A stretch of DNA of 64,000 nt, from positions 165,147-229,146 of the forward strand of contig NZ_JAGJEA010000007.1 in NCBI RefSeq assembly GCF_018100805.1, in the 5' to 3' direction. The position numbers were made by a program, and so were the translations under genes. Origin of the DNA: Aquimarina sp. MMG016 (lineage in GTDB: Bacteria; Bacteroidota; Bacteroidia; Flavobacteriales; Flavobacteriaceae). Positions 53,620 to 64,000 of this stretch are shown here, one piece after another. The first letter of the stretch is position 1, and every line of letters begins with the position of its first letter. The notes beneath the pieces are model-generated. The model ran no database searches. It saw nothing but the letters and a program-made list of their open reading frames with translations, and was not told the origin of the DNA.

Positions 53620-56600
53620 ATGAGCAATTCAATCAATAAACTCACGGTATTCATTGTTACGTTTGTGATATCCTTTATGGGGTATAGTCAAACCGAAGTA
53701 GAATATAATGCTTCTCAGATAAGTGGTGCGATAAGTTCATCAAGTACATTAGAATATATCGACCCTAATTTAGGAACTCAAGGAAGTATAATTGATTCTA
53801 ATACCTATTTATCTCTAAAGGTACTCACTGATCAACCGCCTACAAATTGGTATAAATACTCTCTTAAACTTGAAGTAATACCTATGTATGTATCCGGAAC
53901 TTTTAATACTGAGGATGCTTATGAGACAACATTGTCTGTAGAACATAATATGCTGCAAGGGGCAGGTAATGGTGGAGTAGATATAAATACTCATGTATTA
54001 AAGAATATTTCAGGTGCAAGAGTTCGTATTCTGGAAGGTACATATGAAGATGTAGGTGCGACTACTTCAGAAACTAATGGATACACTCCTGAAAATGTAA
54101 TTTTTACTTTAGGTTATGACGATGAAAAGTATACTGAACTTTCCCTTATCGAACCATCAATTTCAAACGGAACAGCAGTAAATAATGAATTACCAATCAA
54201 TTGGTCTGAGGTTTCAGGGGCAGTAAGTTATCAACTAGAGTGGACATGGCTCGATAATTATGGAAACAGTTTTGATACATCACAAGTTCCCAATGGTATT
54301 CTTTTTAACGATAAAGATTTTAAACTAAATAGTACGCGCGTAGAAACTAAAGGAACTAGTTATAATATTCCACTAATTTATGCTAAAGGATATATTATAT
54401 ATCGTGTAAGAGCAGTAGGCCGTTTCTTAGCTGATAATAGTAATAAGTATAGGTATGGAAAATGGAGTAGTGGATCAACCGCAAAACGTTCGGTTGCAGA
54501 CTGGCCTCATAAATATTTGATTGATCAAGATCATGAAAATACAAAAAACTGGCAATTCCAAGCCAGCTATGCAGAAGATGGTAAGAAAAAAGAAGTGGTA
54601 AGTTACTTTGATGGAACCTTACGCAATCGTCAAACTGTGACTAAAATCAATTCAGACGATAATATTATCGTAGGAGAAGTGATATATGATGCACAAGGCC
54701 GTCCTGCAGTTGAGGTACTTCCGGTGCCAACTAATAGCGAGAGTATAGGATATTACCCGGATTTTAATCAAAATGCTTCAGGTGAGATATTTAGCTACCA
54801 GGATTTTGATTTGAATACTCAAAATATTCTTGACCAGACTACTAGTGCTAAAATAATGAGTACAGTTAATGGAGCTAGTAAATATTACTCTGTTAATAAT
54901 GATATCAATGACGAATTTAAAGGACGAGTACCTGATGCTGAAGGCCATCCATTTTCTCAGATTGAATACATGCCTGATAATACAGGACGTATTAGAAGAA
55001 AAAGTGGAGTAGGGATTACACACCAGTTAGGAAGCGGTCAGGAAATGGAATACTATTATGGTACTCCAGAGCAAAAAGAATTAAATCGATTGTTTGGGTA
55101 TAGTGTTGGTAATTTTGCGCACTATAAAAAGAATTTGGTAATTGACCCCAACGGTCAGGCTAGTGTAAGTTATATCGACCCTCAGGGAAGAACTATCGCT
55201 ACGGCATTATCAGGATATACGCCAGTAAATTTAGATGGATTACCAGATGAAGATGATAATAGCGGATTGCACGCAGAACTTAATGTTGACCTTTTAGGAA
55301 AACTTTCCAGGGATGCTGTGGACACGAATTTTGATAATAATATACGTACAGCAACTCAGAATTATGGAGCTCAGCTTGATGCCTTAGAATATGCAGGGAC
55401 TAAAATATCTCCTTTTGATGAAGGTCGTACCTTCAATTATTCCTTACAAAACTCAAGAGTATTTACTTATGATTGTGATGATCAAAACAATACTGTACAG
55501 TATCCGTTAATTTATGATTTATCAATCAATGTATTAGACGGAGATGCTAATTCTTTACTAACATCATCTATTGATCAAACGATCAATATGGATACGGCAG
55601 GGGGATCATTTGTGTTACCAGAATTTAATGTTAATGTATCCAGAGGTAGTTATAATATTACAAAAAGCCTGGTCATCAATAGTGCGGCATTAGAATCATA
55701 TGCAGCAGACTATATCAGACGATTACAAGACCCTACAGATGTTTGTTATATTAGCCCGGATGAGGTTTCAGATTTACCACCGTTAAGTTTTGAAGGGTGT
55801 TTTGTAACCTGTGAGCAGTGTGTACAAGCTTTAGAATTAGATTACCCTCCATCAGGAGCGGATACCAGCAGAGATGTATATGCAAAAATACAGGTAGAAA
55901 ACTATGATGTGGCGTCAAAATTACCATACCTCACTCCAGAAGAAATTATCATTGAAGAGGCTCGTTTGGAAGATTTTTTCAAGTTACAATGGGATGGCTT
56001 AGTAAAAGCGTGTAATGCGCCTTGTGTTGATGGTACTGTAGATGTGATCGTAGATGATAATATAAGCGATGATGATATTATTGATAATTCTATTGGATGT
56101 AATATTGCTAAAGATGCCTTATTGAATGATATGAAACCGTTAGGGCAATATGGAAACAAAGATATCACCTTTGTTAATGGGCAGGCAGTAGAAGAAGGAG
56201 AAACGTTGTTAAGTATTTTTAATGATGCTAATCAATTGTTTAGTGCTAAAGCATCTAATGACTTATATAACAGTTGGAGAAACCCAAGACATCCGGATTA
56301 TGACCCGTTACCATCTAGTACTAATGAGTTGTATACGCAAGGACATTATTATAATGATGATGGTACTATTGCATATATTAAAGTGAGTCAGATTGTGACT
56401 ACCGAGACTAATGATGATGGCGAAGAAGAAACAATATATACCTATAACCCACCATTAAAGGATGGTACAGAAGTTATTGAAATCATCGATGAACCTGGAT
56501 ATGTATATGTAGAGCCACAATATTTAGCTAACCCTACTGATTTTGTGTCTGATGATATTTGGCAAGTACAATGGTCAGAATCCTTGGTAGTATATCACCC

Positions 56601-59600
56601 GGAATACTGTTATTTGGTATATGCTAAAGCTGCTTGTATACCTACAAGATCAGTATCGTTAGCAGGAAATGTCACCATGAACTCTGATGGTTTTGATGCC
56701 TATCTAAGTTCTATACAAACCTATCAGGATGCAGTAAGCAAAGGTTTCTTAGGAAGTTTTACAACACTAGCGGATCAAGATCCGTACTTCAATACCAGTA
56801 TTTCTGTTGAAAAAAGCGGTGCTCAAAATGCAAGAAAAGCATTAGTAACTGAGGCACTGAATGACAAGTATAGCGGTGGCGATCAAAACCTGATGGAATT
56901 TACATATTCTACTATAGCGTGTAATAGTATTAGTAGTTGTACTACTAATTTTGCTAACGCTGCGGGCATTACATCTGCAGTCAATAGCCTTAATGATGTT
57001 ATAAAAGAAGATCAGTTCTGGAATACCTACAAAGCTAATTATCTTACGATGAAGCAAACCGTGCAATCACTATTTGCTAATATTTATGCAGAAGGAGAAG
57101 GTTGCTATAATGGGTGTATTGGTCCGGATGAAGCACCAACGACTTTATTAACCGTAATTTCAGATTATAGCGGAACGATAAGAAATCAGATCAATAATCT
57201 GATTACCAATGCAAATGATATTTGTAATGACCCTAACAAAAATGCGTATGCAACCAAAGAGAAACGTTTTAAGCCATCTGATGTATTATTTAATTCGGGG
57301 GATAGTAACCAGGATATTTATGAGGATATCAGGGAGCAGACCAACTATGAGTATTACCTTGAAACCGGTATCTGTCCGTTAGGTAGGGATTTAGAATTGT
57401 ACCTGGAATATTATTTTAAGGATTATTCTAGCGGAATAGTTGCTTCTAGGACATATGATGGAACGTATTTAAGCCCATCACTCTTCGAAGATATGGGAGG
57501 AGAACATCCTACAGATATTGATATTACGGTACAAAGTGCTATTAGTGATAATACCCTGCAGGTACAATTTGCTCAAAATGGAACCGTACTTAAGGAAAAT
57601 GCTTTAACCATTACATTACCTTCTGGATCAGGATATACCTGGAGTGGTTATAAAGAAAATACATGGGTAATTACTAAGGCCAAAAATATTTACCCTAGCT
57701 ATAATCCATTAGCAGAAGTATTCAGTTATCAGATATTAGTAGAAGTAAGAACAAGTAGTACTGCAGAAACTTATGAAGAAATTATCCTAACAGGTACTAC
57801 TTCTGCAAGAATTTCAGACTGTAGTATTACCGAAGCTAATGGTATCGGAGAATATATACCAAATGATGGTACTATAGGTGATCAGGAATGTAATAGGCAA
57901 AAAAGATTTGAAGCTGCAATGACATTATTGATGAACAGATTGCAGAAAGATAATCGTATTAATGCTAGCGTAGTGCTTAATAATTTACCAGAGTATAGAG
58001 ATAGCTATTTGGCAACGTTCTTTGGACCGGGCGAAGCCACTTGGTTTCAGGAAGAAGCAGGTTCTGGAGTCTACTATATTGCCTTTAGAGATAATAATGG
58101 AGGTTCAGGTAATAAGTTTGCCATGTATTTGGAGGAGAATCTAAATCCATCAAGAATTTCCAACATTACCGGGTTTAATGTGAATTACACTTATAATCAG
58201 GAAGGGTTAATCACTTCTCAGAATGTGAGAGTATCTTATTTTGATGATGATTTAGGGTTTAAAACGATCCCGGGATTATTATCAGAAAACTGTGATTATT
58301 CAGGTTCAGGAACCGGAGGAGATGGTGGCGGAGGCCCTATTCTTACAGCAACTGCTGCTTTTGCTAAGAGCAGCAATTTATCAGGGCCATCCTTATCCAC
58401 TTGTCGTATTATCAATTTCTTATGTTGTGGTGATATCAATGACCTAGTAGGAGCAGAAGATCCCGTGGAGTGTGTAAAAGTAGATAGTTGTATAGGAAAA
58501 GAAGCTGATGAAAAACGTTTCGAGGAACTACTTCTAGAAATTATGAAGTATTCGTTTAGTAATGTAAATAATTTCTTTGGGGAGATCGATGTGACCAATC
58601 AGCCTTCTGTACAAGCATTACTTAATGAATTTAATATCAAAGATCGTCTTCAAGCAGAAATTAACAGTAAAGGTACAAACCCATTTACTGTAGAAACAGA
58701 TCAGGTAATAGCCAGAGTGAGTGATCAAGATTTTTTAGATTTTAGACTGATTTTTGGTAAACCTAGAACTTCTAATGATTATTGGGAAGGAACGAATGTA
58801 ATATTCTTTGGTAATACGGGTGGAAGTAATGAGGTTGTTAATGGAAATAGTGAAGGTTTTTATGGGATACCTAATGCTTCTTGTTTGGATAGATTAAATA
58901 ATGGTCAATATGTAATTAATACATCAGGTGGATCAAGTACGTTTAGATCTGGAACAGGAAGTATTGGTACGTTTAGAATTCAAACTAGAGAAAATGGTGT
59001 AACTAACAGTTTTACAAGTGATTGTGAGTTTTTTGACAATCCTGAAGTTATAGCCTGTCCAAATCAACCAGATACTGAAAAATTGTTAGAGAGTTTGGTA
59101 TTGGATTTGTATAATGAAGCCTTTTCCTATTCAAAATTAAATCCTGATCAGGCAAGGTTTGAAGTTCAAAACTTTAACTCTTTTCAAAATCTAGTTGCTG
59201 GTGCTTTTCCTTTCAAGCAAAGAGCGGAAAATGCATATCACAACTATTTTAAAGACTGGGGATCTTATCAAGGTAGCCCTAGAGAATTAGATCTTGGATT
59301 TGCCGAATATGAATCATTAGTTACATCTCAGTACGGTACATATTTTATAAATCTTGGAACAAAAGTACCTACTGGATCTAGCTTCTTACTTTCTCCATAT
59401 AGATTAAGTTTAGGACTTAGAGATACTCCTTTAGATCTTAGTGATATTGATAAGTTAGTATCCTTAGATTTTTATGAAGTCATAACTAATCCAACTAGTA
59501 GTAGTTTTAAGGCTAGTTTAAGTTATTTGAATACTTCAGGACAAACAGTAAAAATTCCGGAGATCTTTTTTAGTATAAATGGATTAGCACCAGGGGCAAG

Positions 59601-62600
59601 TAATTCTTATTATTCTTTTGGGAATTGTGATTTTCTTGAAGAACCTGATGTAACTCTACCACCAAGTGTAATAGCGTGTAGAGATAATGTTCAAGAAGAA
59701 GAATTATATGAATCCTTAATTCTAAATGCTTTCAATTCAGTGTTTAGAGATAGGCAGCAAGATGATCCTGCTAGGAATTATAGGGTATTGGCTAATGCAG
59801 AAATGGAAGCCTTAAAGAATGGTGATGATTTGAGAAGAAGATTGAATAGGAAGTTTTCAGGTTCTTTTTATGTAAAAGAATTCCAAACATCTGTATATCG
59901 TTTTCAAAAAATAAGTGGAGTCGACTATTTAAATATAGGGTATTTTAATGGGGCAACCGATTTAACAACTTTCTCCGGTGTAGAGAGAGAAGTAAATCAA
60001 GCTTTTTTAGATGTTATTCCTATTTTTAATGGACTTAGGTTTAAATTACCAGATATTGACGCAATACAGGAAATTCTAAAAGTAGATTTTCAAGCATTAA
60101 GTAATTTTACTATTACTTATAGAAACACTTCAAATCAAATTGTTACTGAGAATCACAATATAGCGTACACCCCTGTAAGGTATAAAGCAAGCTCAGATCA
60201 AAGGAGTTCTGGAATAGGAGGAGTGTTTAATTGTCAGTTTTTAGCACCTATTGATCAAGCTGATCAGGAGCCAACACTTTGTGATAGTTCCTCAGGAGAT
60301 GACAAATCAAGATTTGAAGAGAGTTTAAGAATATCTCTAAACCAACTGTTAAACAATGCGTACCCTCAAAGTCCCTATCAATTTGTGGATGATGAGCAAA
60401 TTAATACTGCTTTTTCATCTGTAAATTATGAATCTAGACTTCAAAATTTAATTGATAATGGTCGATTTGGTCAATCATATATTGAAAATTTCACAGTTAA
60501 TACAACATACAAGTACTATAGACATTTTGATTATATCTATGACTATAATTTACTTAATCTCAATTTTACTGGTGAATTGGATCAAAATGGTTTACCCTTT
60601 AACAATACAAGTGCTCCATTTACTTATATGTCCTTCTACTTCCGAAACCATATACCAAAAGAGATTTTGGAATTGGAAATAAAAAAAGGACAGATTCTTA
60701 AATTAGTATACCGAAATGAACAAAATCAAGTAATTACCAGCGAGAACAATTATTTTGATATCTTGGCTACAGATCCTTCGCAAAATGTTTATAATGAGGA
60801 TAAACTATTAGTCAATGGAAACTTATGTAAATATTTACTTAGTTCTTCTAGTACATCCAGATCCAGATTAGTTTCTAAAAGGGAAGTATCCCTTTTAAAT
60901 GATCTTGACACTAATGTTCGTATAATTCGTGGCGATAGTGAAGTAGTTGATATTCATAATACTGTTAATAAATCAAGTGCATCTATCGCGGCAAAATCCG
61001 AACAATCCTTCAACTGCGACCAGCAAGTCTGTATCCCGGAGCCGATAGCGCCTAAAAGTTGTACCATAGAGTATACTGCGTTTACAACTTTGATGGGTGG
61101 GATTGCGAATACAGAGACAGGGGATATTCCAACTGAAGAAGATTTTTGTAAGAGCTCTTTGCAATATTTGGTCTCGGATTATGATGAATATATCAGAAAG
61201 TTCCAGATTACCTCTACTTTGGATCTTAATTATATGACCATTATGCGTTTTGGAGCCACAGAGCTGAATTATGGATATTCAGATATGGTGAGCGTGATCA
61301 ATGCATATTATACACATGTGAGTAACAGCCCGGAGGGAGAAGCAAAGACCTGGGCACTGTTTACTAGTGATTATCTCAATAATAACCCGGGGATCTGCCC
61401 TCCAAGACCATTCCCGGTGGACTTTGGAGATATTACGGTACCTGTTCCAGATCAGACTAATTGTGAGCAGTTTACCGCTAGCGTACGAGAAGCCTATACT
61501 CGTGATACTTATGAGAGCTTCTTAGCTATCAAACGTGAGGAGTTTGTAAAAGCGTATATCGATAATGCCATGGATAATGCGGTGGAGACCTTTGATATGA
61601 AGTATTTTGATAAAGAATATCAATATACGTTATACTACTATGATCAGTCTGGTAACCTGGTACAGACGGTTCCACCTGAAGGAGTAGATCGTTTTAGCGA
61701 TGCAGAATTAGAAGGTACAGGACCAGGCGGTAGAGGATCTTTGAATTATGAAATCAACTTGCATAGAGCGAATAATATCATTGGTGAGAATATCAATTTA
61801 TTACCTGGTCATAGTTTAAAAACAGAGTATCGATACAACTCCCTTAACCAGCTTGTTTGGCAGAAAACTCCGGATGGTGGTATTACACGCTTTGCTTATG
61901 ATGATCTAGGTAGGATCATTGCCTCGCAAAACGCCAAACAGCTAAACAATAACCGATTTAGCTATACAACCTATGACGGATTAGGTCGAATTGTAGAAGC
62001 AGGAGAGATGATTCCTGATGTGGGTATTACCATTAATGATACCAAAGGAAAGTTAGTATATACTTCTAATAACACAGAAGTACCGGCTAGAGTAGAGGAT
62101 AACTTCCCTACTAATGTAGCGGCTAATAGAGTAGAGGTAACCCGTACCCGTTATAACGACTTGCTTTCTGATCCGTTGGCAATCTTTAAAACAGTATCAA
62201 GTACTAAGCGTTACAAAGCCAATACCCGTAACCGTGTATCAGCCATTTTTTACTATGATCAATATAGCGGTAGTACGAATGGAACAAGAGAACGACAGTA
62301 TAACAATGCTATTTATTACGCCTATGATATCCACGGAAACGTAAAAGAATTATCACAACACAATAAACAGCTATCACAATCCAATACTGATTTTAATTCC
62401 GGGATGAAGCGTGTTCATTACGAATATGATTTAATCAGTGGTAATGTCAATAAAGTAACATATCAAGACGGAGCACAAGATCAGTTTATCCATTGGTATC
62501 AATATGATGCAGACAATAGAATTGTTAGTGTCAACACCTCTACAGATGGTATGATCTGGGAACAGGATGCTAGCTATAAGTATTTTGCCCATGGACCATT

Positions 62601-64000
62601 GGCCAGAACTGAACTGGGAGATAAGAAAGTACAGGGTATGGATTATGCCTATACCTTACAAGGGTGGTTAAAAGGTGTAAATTCTGAGAATTTAACCGCT
62701 ACAACTGATATGGGAGGTGATGGAGCGATAGGTTCTTCAACTGCTAAGGATGCCATGGGATATTCTTTGAAGTATTATGAGGGAGATTACAAACCTGTAG
62801 GAACAGCTACCAATACTGCTTTTGGATATAGTGCCAATGCACCAACAGTAGGTAGAAATCTGTATAACGGTAATATCAAGCAGATGGTTACCAGCTTACT
62901 TGATAACGATGAGTCCATGCTTGGTGCTCAATTGAATCAGTACGAGTATGATCAATTGAACCGTATCAAAAAGATGCAAGGTAACAATATGAGTGGAGGA
63001 GTTCCTACACCTAGTTATAACGCTAGTTATACCTTTGATAATAACGGTAACCTGGAAACCTTAAAACGATCGGCGGTCAATAATGCTGGTGCTGTAGTAG
63101 CGATGGATGATTTTACCTATAACTATAATGAGGATGCAGAAGGTAATAAGATATCGAATAGACTGAGATCGGTATATGATGACCCAAGTTTGAATGGTAA
63201 TTTTGATACGGATATTGATAGTGGGCAATCTTTGGATAATTATACTTATGATGAGATAGGTCAATTAACCAAGGATGAAGCCGAGGGGATTACCGATATC
63301 CAATGGCGTGTAGATGGGAAGGTAAAAAGTGTGAGTAAAAATGATGGTACTACGATTAGCTTTAGCTACGATGGATTAGGAAACCGAGTATCAAAAACCG
63401 TGACCCCTGAGAATAAAACTACTGTATACACTCGGGATGCACAAGGTAATGTACTAGCAGTATATGATACGTTTACTGATGGAGTGGTTAATCCAGAAAC
63501 AAATCCATTTGATCTAGCCATTACCGGAGAAACAATTACAGGTACTCAAGAGACTAAAGCTGTTTCTAACATTACAGTAGGTGATATTAATGACCCTGTA
63601 GTAGTAGAAAATGGAAGTGTTGTTTCCTTTACCGCAGGGGATGAAATCACGCTTGGTCCTGAAACCCATCTAAAAGCTGGAACAGATGCAGTAGTAGAGA
63701 TTGGAGAGGTATCAGGATATAATCAAAACCCGGAAGGTGTGTTCGTAACTGAGCACCATATCTATGGTAGTAGCCGTTTAGGGCTTGAAGAGAAGAATAT
63801 CAGGATTGCTGATGGTAATGCTAATACAGATACTTTTGCTAACCAGGTGGGAGATAAACGTTATGAGCTAAGCAATCACTTAGGTAATGTACTGAGTGTA
63901 GTAACCGATCGTAAGTTGTTATCTACTGATAATAGTGGTACTTTTACACCAGACGTTCTTGCATTTAATGATTACTATCCATTCGGGATGCTACTTAATG
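53620..64000 (+). CDS. Giant RHS-repeat protein (>=3460 aa, 3' partial)
   Basis: A frame from ATG 53620 remains open to the right edge (10,381 nt, ~3460 codons), so the C-terminus is missing. The signal peptide ends 'MGYSQ'. An FnIII-like region (~180-280) follows, then 'YDAQGRPAVEVLPVP' and 'YIDPQGRTIATALSGYTP', typical of the RHS-family N-terminal half. The central part (from ~1250) has tandem ~200-residue domains, each opening with Cys and an 'RFEExL' helix and closing with a '[ND]C[DEQ][FY]' motif. From ~2700 come YD repeats ('YRYNSLNQLVWQKTPDGGITRFAYDDLGRI', 'YEYDLISGNVNKV', 'FSYDGLGNRVSK') and then 'YELSNHLGNVLSVVTDRK' and 'FNDYYPFGMLLN', the RHS-associated core. In polymorphic toxins the effector domain follows this core. 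It lies past 64000 here. Confidence 0.88.
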   Translation, partial: MSNSINKLTVFIVTFVISFMGYSQTEVEYNASQISGAISSSSTLEYIDPNLGTQGSIIDSNTYLSLKVLTDQPPTNWYKYSLKLEVIPMYVSGTFNTEDAYETTLSVEHNMLQGAGNGGVDINTHVLKNISGARVRILEGTYEDVGATTSETNGYTPENVIFTLGYDDEKYTELSLIEPSISNGTAVNNELPINWSEVSGAVSYQLEWTWLDNYGNSFDTSQVPNGILFNDKDFKLNSTRVETKGTSYNIPLIYAKGYIIYRVRAVGRFLADNSNKYRYGKWSSGSTAKRSVADWPHKYLIDQDHENTKNWQFQASYAEDGKKKEVVSYFDGTLRNRQTVTKINSDDNIIVGEVIYDAQGRPAVEVLPVPTNSESIGYYPDFNQNASGEIFSYQDFDLNTQNILDQTTSAKIMSTVNGASKYYSVNNDINDEFKGRVPDAEGHPFSQIEYMPDNTGRIRRKSGVGITHQLGSGQEMEYYYGTPEQKELNRLFGYSVGNFAHYKKNLVIDPNGQASVSYIDPQGRTIATALSGYTPVNLDGLPDEDDNSGLHAELNVDLLGKLSRDAVDTNFDNNIRTATQNYGAQLDALEYAGTKISPFDEGRTFNYSLQNSRVFTYDCDDQNNTVQYPLIYDLSINVLDGDANSLLTSSIDQTINMDTAGGSFVLPEFNVNVSRGSYNITKSLVINSAALESYAADYIRRLQDPTDVCYISPDEVSDLPPLSFEGCFVTCEQCVQALELDYPPSGADTSRDVYAKIQVENYDVASKLPYLTPEEIIIEEARLEDFFKLQWDGLVKACNAPCVDGTVDVIVDDNISDDDIIDNSIGCNIAKDALLNDMKPLGQYGNKDITFVNGQAVEEGETLLSIFNDANQLFSAKASNDLYNSWRNPRHPDYDPLPSSTNELYTQGHYYNDDGTIAYIKVSQIVTTETNDDGEEETIYTYNPPLKDGTEVIEIIDEPGYVYVEPQYLANPTDFVSDDIWQVQWSESLVVYHPEYCYLVYAKAACIPTRSVSLAGNVTMNSDGFDAYLSSIQTYQDAVSKGFLGSFTTLADQDPYFNTSISVEKSGAQNARKALVTEALNDKYSGGDQNLMEFTYSTIACNSISSCTTNFANAAGITSAVNSLNDVIKEDQFWNTYKANYLTMKQTVQSLFANIYAEGEGCYNGCIGPDEAPTTLLTVISDYSGTIRNQINNLITNANDICNDPNKNAYATKEKRFKPSDVLFNSGDSNQDIYEDIREQTNYEYYLETGICPLGRDLELYLEYYFKDYSSGIVASRTYDGTYLSPSLFEDMGGEHPTDIDITVQSAISDNTLQVQFAQNGTVLKENALTITLPSGSGYTWSGYKENTWVITKAKNIYPSYNPLAEVFSYQILVEVRTSSTAETYEEIILTGTTSARISDCSITEANGIGEYIPNDGTIGDQECNRQKRFEAAMTLLMNRLQKDNRINASVVLNNLPEYRDSYLATFFGPGEATWFQEEAGSGVYYIAFRDNNGGSGNKFAMYLEENLNPSRISNITGFNVNYTYNQEGLITSQNVRVSYFDDDLGFKTIPGLLSENCDYSGSGTGGDGGGGPILTATAAFAKSSNLSGPSLSTCRIINFLCCGDINDLVGAEDPVECVKVDSCIGKEADEKRFEELLLEIMKYSFSNVNNFFGEIDVTNQPSVQALLNEFNIKDRLQAEINSKGTNPFTVETDQVIARVSDQDFLDFRLIFGKPRTSNDYWEGTNVIFFGNTGGSNEVVNGNSEGFYGIPNASCLDRLNNGQYVINTSGGSSTFRSGTGSIGTFRIQTRENGVTNSFTSDCEFFDNPEVIACPNQPDTEKLLESLVLDLYNEAFSYSKLNPDQARFEVQNFNSFQNLVAGAFPFKQRAENAYHNYFKDWGSYQGSPRELDLGFAEYESLVTSQYGTYFINLGTKVPTGSSFLLSPYRLSLGLRDTPLDLSDIDKLVSLDFYEVITNPTSSSFKASLSYLNTSGQTVKIPEIFFSINGLAPGASNSYYSFGNCDFLEEPDVTLPPSVIACRDNVQEEELYESLILNAFNSVFRDRQQDDPARNYRVLANAEMEALKNGDDLRRRLNRKFSGSFYVKEFQTSVYRFQKISGVDYLNIGYFNGATDLTTFSGVEREVNQAFLDVIPIFNGLRFKLPDIDAIQEILKVDFQALSNFTITYRNTSNQIVTENHNIAYTPVRYKASSDQRSSGIGGVFNCQFLAPIDQADQEPTLCDSSSGDDKSRFEESLRISLNQLLNNAYPQSPYQFVDDEQINTAFSSVNYESRLQNLIDNGRFGQSYIENFTVNTTYKYYRHFDYIYDYNLLNLNFTGELDQNGLPFNNTSAPFTYMSFYFRNHIPKEILELEIKKGQILKLVYRNEQNQVITSENNYFDILATDPSQNVYNEDKLLVNGNLCKYLLSSSSTSRSRLVSKREVSLLNDLDTNVRIIRGDSEVVDIHNTVNKSSASIAAKSEQSFNCDQQVCIPEPIAPKSCTIEYTAFTTLMGGIANTETGDIPTEEDFCKSSLQYLVSDYDEYIRKFQITSTLDLNYMTIMRFGATELNYGYSDMVSVINAYYTHVSNSPEGEAKTWALFTSDYLNNNPGICPPRPFPVDFGDITVPVPDQTNCEQFTASVREAYTRDTYESFLAIKREEFVKAYIDNAMDNAVETFDMKYFDKEYQYTLYYYDQSGNLVQTVPPEGVDRFSDAELEGTGPGGRGSLNYEINLHRANNIIGENINLLPGHSLKTEYRYNSLNQLVWQKTPDGGITRFAYDDLGRIIASQNAKQLNNNRFSYTTYDGLGRIVEAGEMIPDVGITINDTKGKLVYTSNNTEVPARVEDNFPTNVAANRVEVTRTRYNDLLSDPLAIFKTVSSTKRYKANTRNRVSAIFYYDQYSGSTNGTRERQYNNAIYYAYDIHGNVKELSQHNKQLSQSNTDFNSGMKRVHYEYDLISGNVNKVTYQDGAQDQFIHWYQYDADNRIVSVNTSTDGMIWEQDASYKYFAHGPLARTELGDKKVQGMDYAYTLQGWLKGVNSENLTATTDMGGDGAIGSSTAKDAMGYSLKYYEGDYKPVGTATNTAFGYSANAPTVGRNLYNGNIKQMVTSLLDNDESMLGAQLNQYEYDQLNRIKKMQGNNMSGGVPTPSYNASYTFDNNGNLETLKRSAVNNAGAVVAMDDFTYNYNEDAEGNKISNRLRSVYDDPSLNGNFDTDIDSGQSLDNYTYDEIGQLTKDEAEGITDIQWRVDGKVKSVSKNDGTTISFSYDGLGNRVSKTVTPENKTTVYTRDAQGNVLAVYDTFTDGVVNPETNPFDLAITGETITGTQETKAVSNITVGDINDPVVVENGSVVSFTAGDEITLGPETHLKAGTDAVVEIGEVSGYNQNPEGVFVTEHHIYGSSRLGLEEKNIRIADGNANTDTFANQVGDKRYELSNHLGNVLSVVTDRKLLSTDNSGTFTPDVLAFNDYYPFGMLLN
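57373..60990 (+). repeat. Tandem ~200-residue domain repeat inside the RHS protein
   Basis: Cys codons that open each unit lie at 57373, 57889, 58489, 59056, 59677 and 60280, spaced 516, 600, 567, 621 and 603 nt apart (172, 200, 189, 207 and 201 residues). Each unit starts with a helical stretch (for example 'EKRFEELLLEIMKYSFSN', 'TEKLLESLVLDLYNEAFS', 'EEELYESLILNAFNSVFR', 'KSRFEESLRISLNQLL') and ends with a motif like 'TSDCEFF', 'FGNCDFL' or 'FNCQFL'. The first unit, from 57373, is the least certain. Sequence identity is low, so this is an old tandem expansion. Confidence 0.6.

Noticed and set aside
60452..60682. Plus-strand 76-codon frame in a second phase
   Set aside because: The continuous RHS frame runs through it in phase with both flanks; this alternative has no family match.
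1..64000. tRNA, rRNA, transposase or integrase genes
   Set aside because: No cloverleaf with CCA end, rRNA core or mobile-element protein was recognised by eye in the gaps; low-scoring ones could still be missed.

Overview
The window looks like a chromosomal segment of a marine flavobacterium (Bacteroidota, Flavobacteriaceae, Aquimarina-like). This is inferred from low GC, the absence of Shine-Dalgarno sites, frequent TTG starts, exact TAnnTTTG -7 boxes, and the gene families present (TamB, LptD-like, GH97, sigma/CHAT/TPR, RHS with a 'DYYPFGM' core). No rRNA, tRNA, insertion sequence, phage or CRISPR array was seen.

Layout: 1-4.4 kb holds the 3' part of tamB, then pfkA and mgsA. 4.4-6.9 kb holds a membrane-tethered regulator divergent from a secreted concanavalin-like protein, with a phased operator-like repeat between them. 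6.9-7.6 kb holds two tandem, previously uncalled 32-codon genes, each with a sigma-54-like promoter and its own terminator. 7.6-13.1 kb (minus strand) holds a GH97 glucosidase lipoprotein, ridA and an lptD-like gene. 13.3-22.7 kb is envelope and redox housekeeping: amidase, MlaD, a split Hdr-type Fe-S pair with a HAD protein between its halves, a conserved hypothetical, a GH3-beta-lactamase fusion and an aldo/keto reductase.

23.1-34.5 kb is a compact type II secretion/type IV pilus-like operon. It has pseudopilins, GspF, a GspG-like major pseudopilin with its own promoter, a prepilin peptidase, GspE, a secretin, and GspL-, GspM- and GspC/PilP-like proteins. It also carries two unusual members, a bactofilin-like anchored protein and an FnIII-like lipoprotein. 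A decayed TPR-CHAT gene (34.55-35.33 kb) separates it from the next locus.

35.4-64 kb: an ECF-like sigma factor and a membrane TPR protein are followed by a co-directional run. That run encodes an OmpH-like protein, an S74/tail-fibre-like secreted protein, a 2102-aa RHS-N-terminal-like protein, a 2398-aa LRR/Ig protein, a LolA-like protein, and an RHS protein of at least 3460 residues that runs off the right edge with no stop. A shared motif, GGTAACA-N14/15-ACATTAA, precedes both the sigma gene and the ompH-like gene, so the sigma factor may control the surface-protein locus. The RHS protein contains five or six diverged ~200-residue tandem domains that I do not recognise.
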